A DNA stretch of 10,346 bases, taken from the NCBI GenBank assembly GCA_009914645.1, contig VFLB01000319.1:1-10346 (forward strand). The letters run 5' to 3'. The DNA is from Synechococcaceae bacterium Bin_79_3 (GTDB lineage: Bacteria; Cyanobacteriota; Cyanobacteriia; PCC-6307; Cyanobiaceae). The number at the start of each line of letters is the position of its first letter. Positions within the stretch are counted from its first letter, which is position 1. The notes under the pieces were generated by a model. That model had not been told where the DNA came from. It worked only from the letters and a program-made list of their open reading frames with translations, and ran no database searches. Of the stretch, positions 1-6,392 are shown in pieces. Position numbers and translations under genes: made by a program.

Positions 1-2
1 GC

Positions 3-44
3 GGCGGCGGACGTCCCAGTGGCGGTGGCGGAAACCGCTACTAG
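3..44 (+). CDS. C-terminal end of a glycine-rich protein (partial)
   Basis: Only the last 13 codons and a TAG stop are inside the window. They read GGGRPSGGGGNRY, a Gly-rich, Arg-containing tail ending in an aromatic residue. Tails like this close the short RRM-type RNA-binding (Rbp) proteins of cyanobacteria, so that family is the leading guess, but no RRM motif is visible and other glycine-rich proteins would fit. The reading frame is supported by the strong terminator that begins 31 bp after the stop. The start lies upstream of base 1. Confidence 0.55.
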   Translation, partial: GGGRPSGGGGNRY

Positions 45-75
45 GCCTCTTTACAGTAAGCCAAATTTAAATATC

Positions 76-104
76 AAAAGCCACCCTCAATGGGTGGCTT
101 TTTT
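76..104 (+). terminator. Rho-independent terminator of the glycine-rich gene
   Basis: A perfect inverted repeat has arms AAAAGCCACCC (76-86) and GGGTGGCTTTT (92-102) around a 5-nt loop TCAAT. The 3' arm runs straight into a T tract (99-104). The seven-pair GC-rich core followed by T's on the + strand is a textbook intrinsic terminator. It isolates the upstream gene from the glnN promoter. Confidence 0.9.
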
Positions 105-132
105 GTATTTCACCATTCTGCGGCAGCATTTT

Positions 133-146
133 GTATCAGTTGTTAC
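133..146 (+). promoter_or_regulatory. NtcA-type binding site upstream of glnN
   Basis: GTATCAGTTGTTAC is an exact match to the NtcA consensus GTA-N8-TAC. It lies 92 bp before the glnN ATG and just after the upstream terminator, where an activator site is expected. NtcA is the CRP-family global nitrogen regulator of cyanobacteria, stimulated by 2-oxoglutarate, and glnN is a known NtcA target in other species. The site is seen directly; binding is inferred. Confidence 0.85.
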
Positions 147-164
147 CTTTAGAAGCGCCAAATC

Positions 165-170
165 TAAAAT
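165..170 (+). promoter_or_regulatory. Candidate -10 element of the glnN promoter
   Basis: TAAAAT matches the TAN3T form of cyanobacterial -10 boxes and lies 18 nt after the NtcA-type site. NtcA-activated (class II) promoters usually have 22-23 nt here. A second candidate, TAAGTG at 170-175, has exactly 23 nt spacing but a G at the last position. Transcription would start near 177-183, giving a leader of about 55-60 nt. No good -35 box is seen, as expected when NtcA takes its place. Confidence 0.55.
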
Positions 171-238
171 AAGTGTCTTCCATGGCATTTGTGGGGTAGT
201 CAAGGGCTTTAAGTGGTAGACGCAATTCATCGGAACCC

Positions 239-2407
239 ATGCCCTCGCCCCAGCGTCTTAGTGCTATTGAGCAGATCCAGCTGCGTGGTTCGTATCCAGC
301 TGAAACAGCCAAGCCCCTAGACGAACTTTGGGGCAAAAACGTCTTCACTTTGGAAAAGATGAAGAAGGCGCTACCCAAGGAAGAATTCAAGCTGGTGCAG
401 CGCACCATCCGTGAAGGGGGAAAGCTTGATCCCTCTGTTGCAAATGCTGTTGCCCAAGCAATGAAGGACTGGGCAACAAGCCATGGGGCTCTTTATTACG
501 CCCACGTTTTCTATCCCCTGACAAATTCCACTGCTGAGAAACATGATGGCTTCATCGCGCCTCAAAGCGATGGAACGGTAATTACAGAATTCACCGGCAA
601 ATTACTTGTACAGGGTGAACCTGATGGGTCGTCTTTCCCCAACGGTGGATTACGTTCCACCTTCGAGGCGAGGGGCTACACCGCCTGGGACATCACAAGC
701 CCTGCATATTTAATGGAAACCCCAAATGGGGTAACCCTTTGCGTTCCAACAGTTTTTGTGTCGTGGACTGGCGAAGCTCTTGACAAAAAAACACCTTTGT
801 TGCGCTCCAACGCAGCGATGAATCGCCAGGCGAAGCGTCTTTTAACTTTGCTTGGCAACACTGAAGTTGCTCCGGTTAATTCAAGTTGCGGAGCCGAGCA
901 GGAATATTTCCTCATAGATCAGGCCTTTCTAAATTTGCGGCCTGATTTACTGCTAGTTGGCCGTTCATTATTTGGTGCACCCTCCGCAAAAGGGCAGCAA
1001 TTTGATGATCATTATTTCGGTGCAATACCTGAAAGGGTTCAGGTTTTCATGCAAGACGTTGAACAACAGCTCTATCGGCTTGGGGTGCCTTGCAAAACCC
1101 GCCACAACGAAGTAGCACCCGGTCAATTTGAAATTGCCCCTGTGTATGAGCCAGCAAACGTTGCAACAGATCACCAACAGCTGATCATGACGCTGCTGCG
1201 CAGCACAGCTAAAAAACATGGCATGGCTTGCCTACTTCATGAGAAACCCTTCGCTGGCATCAACGGATCTGGGAAACACGTCAATTGGTCTGTTGGGAAT
1301 TCAACTCAGGGCAATTTGTTAGATCCAGGCAACACACCCCACGAAAATATGCAGTTTTTGTTGTTTTGTGGTGCTGTAATCAGAGGTATTCATCGCTTTG
1401 GCCCTTTACTGCGCTCTGTTGTGGCAACCGCTGGAAACGACCATCGTCTTGGTGCCAATGAAGCACCTCCAGCAATTATTTCTGTGTATCTCGGCAGCCA
1501 ATTGGAGGATGTATTTAATCAAATCCGTGAGGGAGAACCTAAATCTTCCTCTACAGCTGGAGTGATGCAAATGGGTGTGGATACTCTGCCCGAATTCCAA
1601 AAGGATCCGGGTGATCGCAACCGCACTTCACCATTTGCATTTACAGGTAATCGTTTTGAATTTAGAGCTGTTGGTTCTGGGCAATCAGTGGCAGGTCCGC
1701 TGGTGGCTATGAACACAATCCTTGCTGATTCCTTGCAATGGCTCTGCGATGAACTTGAGCGTTGCATTCAAGGTGGTGCGTCTTTACAAGACGCTTCCTT
1801 TGCAGTGCTTAAACAGATAATGCAAGAAAATGGTGCGGTAGTTTTTGGTGGCGACGGATATTCGGAAGATTGGCATCACAAGGCAGTGCATGAAAGGGGC
1901 CTAGAAAATTTGCCCACCTGCGCTGATGCCCTGCCTGTATTGGAGAGGCCTGAAGTTGCTGATCTATTTGAACGCCAAGGAGTTTTAAGCAGAGTGGAAT
2001 TACAGAGCCGCTATGAAGTTTATGCAGAGCAATACATTCTTGCAATAGAAGTGGAAGCAAAACTAGCCCTGCGCATGGCCCGCACCCAAATACAACCGGC
2101 GGTTCAAGGCAGCCTTGGCGATCTCAGCGGATCATTAATGGAACAAAAGAGCTTGGGTTTACCCATAGATACAAGCTTGGTGGAACAGATCTCCTCCCTT
2201 AATAAAGATCTTCAAGATCAGAGTGTTGTGTTGGAACAAGCCTTGAATAACCCACCCCATGGCAGCGCTGCCCACATGAGGCACTGCGCTGAAGTCCTTT
2301 TACCAATAATGCTTAAATTGCGTCAAGCTGCTGATGCTTTGGAGCTATTGGTAGACGATGATCGTTGGCCATTACCCACCTATCAAGAGATGCTATTTAT
2401 ACGGTAA
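239..2407 (+). CDS. glnN: Type III glutamine synthetase GlnN
   Basis: ATP-dependent glutamine synthetase, joining ammonium to glutamate in the cytosol as the first step of the GS-GOGAT route. The 722 residues match the GSIII family, which is much longer than the roughly 470-residue GlnA. Family blocks appear in order: [10 protein letters not shown] (208-217, metal-binding Glu), [14 protein letters not shown] (278-291), [17 protein letters not shown] (325-341, the ATP/glutamate region), [13 protein letters not shown] (389-401) and [18 protein letters not shown] (449-466). The C-terminal 200 residues are the GSIII-specific helical extension. ATG at 239 is the first start after an in-frame stop at 197-199; only a weak GGA lies upstream. 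In cyanobacteria GlnN typically acts as a second GS induced by nitrogen starvation. Regulation by NtcA is suggested by the site at 133-146. The gene ends 8 bp from the facing decarboxylase gene. Confidence 0.96.
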   Translation: MPSPQRLSAIEQIQLRGSYPAETAKPLDELWGKNVFTLEKMKKALPKEEFKLVQRTIREGGKLDPSVANAVAQAMKDWATSHGALYYAHVFYPLTNSTAEKHDGFIAPQSDGTVITEFTGKLLVQGEPDGSSFPNGGLRSTFEARGYTAWDITSPAYLMETPNGVTLCVPTVFVSWTGEALDKKTPLLRSNAAMNRQAKRLLTLLGNTEVAPVNSSCGAEQEYFLIDQAFLNLRPDLLLVGRSLFGAPSAKGQQFDDHYFGAIPERVQVFMQDVEQQLYRLGVPCKTRHNEVAPGQFEIAPVYEPANVATDHQQLIMTLLRSTAKKHGMACLLHEKPFAGINGSGKHVNWSVGNSTQGNLLDPGNTPHENMQFLLFCGAVIRGIHRFGPLLRSVVATAGNDHRLGANEAPPAIISVYLGSQLEDVFNQIREGEPKSSSTAGVMQMGVDTLPEFQKDPGDRNRTSPFAFTGNRFEFRAVGSGQSVAGPLVAMNTILADSLQWLCDELERCIQGGASLQDASFAVLKQIMQENGAVVFGGDGYSEDWHHKAVHERGLENLPTCADALPVLERPEVADLFERQGVLSRVELQSRYEVYAEQYILAIEVEAKLALRMARTQIQPAVQGSLGDLSGSLMEQKSLGLPIDTSLVEQISSLNKDLQDQSVVLEQALNNPPHGSAAHMRHCAEVLLPIMLKLRQAADALELLVDDDRWPLPTYQEMLFIR

Positions 2408-2415
2408 ATATTTTT

Positions 2416-4140
2416 TTATTGCTCAGTGCTATCAGGCGGAGTATGTTGTTTTTGCAGGCGATCAACGATCGCCTGCGCTATATGTTTACTATCGCTAGCT
2501 GGAACCACAACTTCTAAATATGCTGCGTTCTCTTGCACATTTATTTCTTTTAAGGCAGTTTCCAGCTCAGCTACACTTTCAACCCGAGCACACCACCAAT
2601 TTTCACAACCCATAGTTATTGGTAATTTACTATAGCTCCATGGTGCCAATATGTTATATTCATGATTACGATCACTGAGCATATCTTCAATACCATAACA
2701 ACTATTATTCAAGATAATCACAACTGGCTTAACGCCATAGCGCCCCATTACGCCTATCTCCTGAGCTGTTAATTGATGAGCTCCATCTCCACTAAGTAAT
2801 ACAACTCTTTTTTCAGGTTGCGCCATTGCTACTCCCATTGCAGCAGGGGTAGCCCATCCGATTGAACTCCATAACGTTTGATTTTCCATATCAACACCAT
2901 CGGGTAAACGCAGACTGCTAATTTGCAACATGCAACTTCCCGCCTCAAGTACAAGCACATCTCCACTGCGTAGAAAATTTTGTAGAAGTGGATAAAAATA
3001 TTTAGCTGTAATTTGCTCAGTGCCAGTTCCAGTGTTCTTCAGAAATGCAGGGGGCTGGACGGGGCGATTTTCATTCCAATAACAAATAGAAGTTGCAGCA
3101 ATCTTTGCGTCAATTAATCCATCGAGCATATCTTGCAATGCAACACTTGTGAAAACAGATCCACAGGATTGCACCCAATCATAGCGAATGCTTACTAAAG
3201 ATTTGGTGTTAATTCCATCTGTCCATATTCCAGTATTTAAATCTTCATGAATCAAACCGCCAATATCTAATACTAAATCAGATTCTTGTATAATTTGCTT
3301 TAATACAGCTGGCTGAGACATATCTCCGCTATATACACCTAGATATCCTGGATGAGATTCGGATAAAATCGCACGATCCATAGGTGAAGTTGCATAGGGT
3401 AAGCCACTAGATTCGAGGAATTTTTCAAAGGTATTCTTTAAACCAAATCGTGATATTGTGCGGGTAGCAAGTACTATTGGTTTTTTCGCTTTAGCTAATT
3501 TATTTAACACATGCGTTAATGCTGCATTTAATTCTCCAGGGTCGCTTTGCCTTTGTCTAATTGTGCCAATAATGCTGCCTTTTAATGGAATTCCAATCAC
3601 AGGCATTAAAGCTAAATCCATCGGAATTACTAAATATGCTGGCTGACTTTCCTCCAAGGCTTTATCAATCACCCTCTCCAGTTCCAGCACAACATTTTCA
3701 GGGCTGAGGCGTGCAGTTACGCAGCAGGCAGCGGCTGAAAGGGGTTCGAAATTTCCAAATATTCCATCTCCAAGGGTGTGATGCGCAACCAAGCCTTGTT
3801 TAACAATTCTTGTGCTTGGTGCTCCAACAATATGAAACACTGGCACTCTTTCCGCCATAGCTCCCATAACACCATTTAAGGCACTTAGTTCACCAACTCC
3901 GTAGGTTGTTGAAAGTATCGCAGCGCCCCTGCGTCTGGCATACCCATCTGCTGCATATGCAGCGTTCAATTCATTGGCTGATGCTACCCAGCTCAAGCGC
4001 TGATCTTCTTCTACAGCATCATTAATAGGAAAAGAGTAGTCGCCTGGAACACCAAAAACCCTATCTATCCCCAAATCGGCAAGACGCTGCAGCGTATAAG
4101 CAACAACTGAAATTTGCGTATTATTTAAAATTGCGCTCAT
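2416..4140 (-). CDS. Thiamine-diphosphate 2-oxo acid decarboxylase (pyruvate/indolepyruvate decarboxylase family)
   Basis: Nonoxidative decarboxylase expected to turn a 2-oxo acid into an aldehyde and CO2 in the cytosol. The 574 residues carry the PDC/IPDC/KdcA signatures: GVPGDY with Asp34, catalytic Glu57 in SANELNAAYAADGYAR, the paired His120-His121 in VAHHTLGDG that separates this group from acetolactate synthases, and the ThDP/Mg motif GDGAHQLTAQEIG (451-463) through NNSCYGIE (478-485), whose Glu485 is the second active-site Glu. Domains are ThDP-Pyr (about 1-180), central (about 200-330) and ThDP-PP (about 380-560). The NNSCYGIE segment differs from the usual NN-x-GYTIE. All catalytic residues are present, so it should be active; the substrate (pyruvate, indolepyruvate, branched or aromatic oxo acid) cannot be read from the sequence. 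ATG start, no Shine-Dalgarno. Local base composition is AT-rich compared with neighbours. Confidence 0.9.
   Translation of the reverse strand: MSAILNNTQISVVAYTLQRLADLGIDRVFGVPGDYSFPINDAVEEDQRLSWVASANELNAAYAADGYARRRGAAILSTTYGVGELSALNGVMGAMAERVPVFHIVGAPSTRIVKQGLVAHHTLGDGIFGNFEPLSAAACCVTARLSPENVVLELERVIDKALEESQPAYLVIPMDLALMPVIGIPLKGSIIGTIRQRQSDPGELNAALTHVLNKLAKAKKPIVLATRTISRFGLKNTFEKFLESSGLPYATSPMDRAILSESHPGYLGVYSGDMSQPAVLKQIIQESDLVLDIGGLIHEDLNTGIWTDGINTKSLVSIRYDWVQSCGSVFTSVALQDMLDGLIDAKIAATSICYWNENRPVQPPAFLKNTGTGTEQITAKYFYPLLQNFLRSGDVLVLEAGSCMLQISSLRLPDGVDMENQTLWSSIGWATPAAMGVAMAQPEKRVVLLSGDGAHQLTAQEIGVMGRYGVKPVVIILNNSCYGIEDMLSDRNHEYNILAPWSYSKLPITMGCENWWCARVESVAELETALKEINVQENAAYLEVVVPASDSKHIAQAIVDRLQKQHTPPDSTEQ
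2454..2476. repeat. Perfect 10-bp inverted repeat inside the 3' end of the decarboxylase gene
   Basis: Arms GCAGGCGATC (2454-2463) and GATCGCCTGC (2467-2476) surround a 3-nt loop, AAC. The hairpin lies 47 bp past the glnN stop on the glnN transcript and near the C-terminal codons of the decarboxylase on the other strand (AIVDRL region). Neither strand has a T tract after it: the + strand continues GCGCTATATG and the minus strand AAAAACAAC. It is therefore not a standard terminator. It might act as a 3' stabiliser or roadblock for glnN mRNA running into the facing gene. Confidence 0.6.
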
Positions 4141-4225
4141 AATTTGGTTAATTACAAACTACAACTTACCATCCCCACCTTAAAGATCACTTCAAATTAT
4201 TTGGATACATATCTAGTTGTGAATT
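4141..4225 (-). promoter_or_regulatory. AT-rich leader/promoter space of the decarboxylase gene
   Basis: This 85-bp gap between the small gene and the decarboxylase start is the only non-coding space upstream of the decarboxylase. On the minus strand it contains AT-rich stretches (TAGATATGTAT, AATAATTTG) that could hold a -10 box, but no convincing -35/-10 pair and no GTA-N8-TAC site was found. No terminator hairpin for the small gene is apparent either, so read-through from that gene is possible. Confidence 0.3.
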
Positions 4226-4471
4226 TCATGCTGCCTTTGGCCGCGCAAGGCAGTCCATCCGCTGCTCTAAACGATTAACTACCTCAGGCCAGCTCAAGTG
4301 GATGGGCTTGGTTGGAGCTTGCTTGATTAACTCACCATGAAAATTGGCAAGAATTTGATGGTGTAAGCGTGCAACCTCATCGCGACGAATGCCTTTGGGT
4401 AATTCACAAACCATCAAGGCATGTCCGTAGCGATCTGTGAGAGTGATGTGTTGGGCAACAGCAAAAGACAT
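4226..4471 (-). CDS. Small conserved-looking hypothetical protein (81 aa)
   Basis: The protein is not recognised. From ATG 4471 it is 81 residues, soluble, with no signal peptide or membrane segment. Its first part, AQHITLTDRYGHALMVCELP, looks like two beta-strands around a turn. It is followed by a probable helix (RRDEVARLHHQILANFHGEL) and a Lys/Arg-containing end. An in-frame TTG at 4519 would add 16 residues, but ATG gives a more natural N-terminus (MSFAVAQHITL). No Shine-Dalgarno is seen at either. It sits 98 bp after sds and 85 bp before the decarboxylase on the same strand. Balanced codon use and lack of a competing frame support a real gene; no function can be proposed. Confidence 0.65.
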   Translation of the reverse strand: MSFAVAQHITLTDRYGHALMVCELPKGIRRDEVARLHHQILANFHGELIKQAPTKPIHLSWPEVVNRLEQRMDCLARPKAA

Positions 4472-4540
4472 GGAACAGCTAGCGGTCGATGCAGCATTCC
4501 TAAGCCGATAAAGGAACAAAATCCAAAACCCTTACTTTTA

Positions 4541-4560
4541 ATTTGGTTTCCACACCAAAT
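4541..4560 (-). repeat. Inverted repeat between sds and the small gene; possible weak terminator or operator
   Basis: A perfect 7-bp inverted repeat, ATTTGGT (4541-4547) and ACCAAAT (4554-4560), has a 6-nt loop. On the minus strand it starts 10 bp after the sds stop and can be extended by CCTTA/TAAGG pairing across a 6-nt bulge, followed by GTTTTGGATTTT. The pairs are mostly A-T and the T run is broken, so as an sds terminator it is weak. It could instead be an operator for the small gene. Confidence 0.35.
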
Positions 4561-4569
4561 AAGGCTTTT

Positions 4570-5541
4570 TTAGTAAAGACGGCTTAACACAAATTCTGGT
4601 AGGTGTAGCAGTGCAGACTTCGCTTCCGATGGAGCAAGAAAATCCAAGCAGGCTCCGGCTTCATGGCTAAATTTTTCAGCCAGCTCACGGGAGCGTGCAA
4701 TGCCCCTACTTTGATGCACAAGGGCAAGGGCTTGCTCTAGATCGCCAGCTTCGTTGAATTCCCGCTCAATCAAACCGGAAAGCGCAGGAAATTCTTCCAT
4801 CGCGTAGATAACAGGTGCAGTGAGAGTGCCCGAGGCCAGATCAGAGGCAGCTGGTTTGCCAAGTTGAGCATCATCAGCTGTAAAATCAAGAATATCATCC
4901 ACAACCTGAAAAGCTAAGCCCAAAAGCCTTCCAAACTCATAAAGTGATTTCAATTCAGTAGTTGGTAAATCCGAAAGAACTCCCGCAGCTTTAGAACTAT
5001 TAGCCATTAAAGATGCAGTTTTTCGATAACTTTTATCTAGATATGAATCCAGGCTTTGCCCAGTATCAAAACGGTAGAGGCCCTGTCGAATCTCCCCCTC
5101 AGCAAGATCCATAATTACTCTGGATAACAATTTAACAACTTCCAAATTATCTAAATTTGCCAGGTGCCAACTTGATTGAGCGAACAAAAAGTCGCCTGCT
5201 AACACAGCAACTCGATGGCTAAATCTACTGTGAACAGTGGCGACGCCCCGGCGAGTGTCTGCTTCATCCACTACATCGTCGTGCACCAACGAGGCTGTAT
5301 GGATCATTTCCGTAATTTCTGCCAAACGTCGATGTCTTGGCCCCAGTTCACCGTTTGGAGAAAGTGCCCGCGATAACAAAAGAACAATGCCTGGCCTGAG
5401 CCGCTTTCCACCAGCGCTAAATAAATGTTCAGCTGCAGCTTGCAAGATCGGATGGCCGGCGCCGATCAAAACACGTAGATCGCTCAGCAGATCCTCCAGA
5501 TCAGATTCAACAGGCTGAAGTAGTTCTGCAACTGTTGTCAT
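4570..5541 (-). CDS. sds: Solanesyl (all-trans polyprenyl) diphosphate synthase
   Basis: Long-chain trans-prenyltransferase that extends allylic diphosphates with isopentenyl diphosphate; in cyanobacteria it makes the C45 tail of plastoquinone-9. The 323 residues show the family hallmarks: GGKRLRP (44-50), the first Asp-rich motif HDDVVDEADTRRG (87-99), GDFLF (116-120) and the second Asp-rich motif VVDDILDF (213-220). The small residues A84 and S85 just before the first motif suit a long-chain product, but the exact chain length is inferred. The start is set at ATG 5541 (MTTVAELLQPVE), which has AAGGG 7 nt upstream. A longer GTG start at 5601 would overlap murI by 28 nt and adds a non-conserved-looking tail. 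It is the last gene of the comB-to-sds cluster, 32 bp after murI. Confidence 0.93.
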   Translation of the reverse strand: MTTVAELLQPVESDLEDLLSDLRVLIGAGHPILQAAAEHLFSAGGKRLRPGIVLLLSRALSPNGELGPRHRRLAEITEMIHTASLVHDDVVDEADTRRGVATVHSRFSHRVAVLAGDFLFAQSSWHLANLDNLEVVKLLSRVIMDLAEGEIRQGLYRFDTGQSLDSYLDKSYRKTASLMANSSKAAGVLSDLPTTELKSLYEFGRLLGLAFQVVDDILDFTADDAQLGKPAASDLASGTLTAPVIYAMEEFPALSGLIEREFNEAGDLEQALALVHQSRGIARSRELAEKFSHEAGACLDFLAPSEAKSALLHLPEFVLSRLY

Positions 5542-5548
5542 GTAATCA

Positions 5549-5553
5549 CCCTT
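5549..5553 (-). promoter_or_regulatory. Ribosome binding site of sds
   Basis: On the minus strand AAGGG lies 7 nt before ATG 5541. It is the clearest Shine-Dalgarno-like sequence of the minus-strand cluster and decides the sds start in favour of the ATG over the GTG at 5601. Confidence 0.6.
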
Positions 5554-5573
5554 ATCAGCAGATCTTAGGGGGC

Positions 5574-6392
5574 TCAACCTGCTTGCTGAAGTTTCACCCA
5601 CTCCACCCTCTGGCTAGCCCCAAGCCAATGCTCTACCCCTGCTGCAAAGGGTTCAGGATCACCAGTAACGAGAAAGCGGCAACCGCTAAAGGCATCGGCG
5701 CCATGGGGAAGAGGAAGGGGAGCTGGCAGCATTTCAGAAAGCACATCAACGGCGGCAATAGCAGGATCAACCAATTCGATATGGGATGGCAAAAGCTGTT
5801 GCAACAGAGGTTCCAAAAGTGGGTAGTGGGTGCAGCCCAGCACGATGGTTTCCACCTCAGCGGCCAACAGCGGCTCAAGGTAGTTTTTGGCTGCTTCGAT
5901 TAGGGCCCCGCTGCCTAAATCGTGTCTTTCGATAGCTGGTACAAAAAAGGGACAGCCCACTTCGACAACGGTGATCTGAGTGTTTGCAGCCCTTAAGGCC
6001 TTGCCGTAGGCACCACTGCCAGCAGTAGCAGGGGTTGCCAGCACACCGACACGAGATGCTCTAACAACCTTGGCTACTGCCTCAATTAAACCCACCACTG
6101 GCCCACCTGCAGTGGCCTCAGCCACATCCAGTGCTATCGCGTTGGATGTGTTGCAGGCCATCAACAAAGCCTGGCTGCCCTGCTTCTTCAAATAGCTCGT
6201 TACTTCAGCTGCAATTCCACGAATTTCTGCAGCGCTGCGACCGCCATAGGGAACTCGTGCTGTATCTGCCAAATAAATACAGGGCTGTCCAGGACGCAAA
6301 GCGAGCAATCGTCTTAAAACCGTGAGGCCGCCAAGGCCGCTATCAAACATTCCAAGCACTGCATCTGCAGACAATCCCTGCGGCAAGTTCAA
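5574..6392 (-). CDS. murI: Glutamate racemase
   Basis: Cofactor-independent racemase converting L-glutamate to the D-glutamate used by MurD in peptidoglycan precursor synthesis. Key residues of the aspartate/glutamate racemase family are visible: FDSGLGGLTVLRR (16-28) with catalytic-region Asp17-Ser18, YLADTARVPYG (40-50), first catalytic cysteine C80 in MACNTSNA, and second cysteine C187 with H189 in VLGCTHYPLLEP. The 272 residues are normal for the family. The start is uncertain: the first ATG (codon 15) would remove the beta-strand before FDSG, so an alternative start is needed. TTG 6392 overlaps the amidase stop as TTGA, which suggests translational coupling; TTG at codon 7 or GTG at codon 12 are also possible. 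It lies directly downstream of a cell-wall amidase gene. Confidence 0.94.
   Translation of the reverse strand: MNLPQGLSADAVLGMFDSGLGGLTVLRRLLALRPGQPCIYLADTARVPYGGRSAAEIRGIAAEVTSYLKKQGSQALLMACNTSNAIALDVAEATAGGPVVGLIEAVAKVVRASRVGVLATPATAGSGAYGKALRAANTQITVVEVGCPFFVPAIERHDLGSGALIEAAKNYLEPLLAAEVETIVLGCTHYPLLEPLLQQLLPSHIELVDPAIAAVDVLSEMLPAPLPLPHGADAFSGCRFLVTGDPEPFAAGVEHWLGASQRVEWVKLQQAG

Noticed and set aside
19..219. Open frame of 66 codons covering the terminator and glnN leader
   Set aside because: It runs through the intrinsic terminator, the NtcA-type site and the promoter; its sequence has low-complexity shadow character and the real stop of the upstream gene is at 42-44.
2465..2472. HIP1-like octamer ACGATCGC
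   Set aside because: It is one base off GCGATCGC and is explained as part of the local palindrome; no true HIP1 octamer was seen in the window.
5535..5903. 122-codon + strand open frame over the murI/sds junction
   Set aside because: It is antisense to two well-supported genes, has no recognisable domain, and spans their intergenic region.
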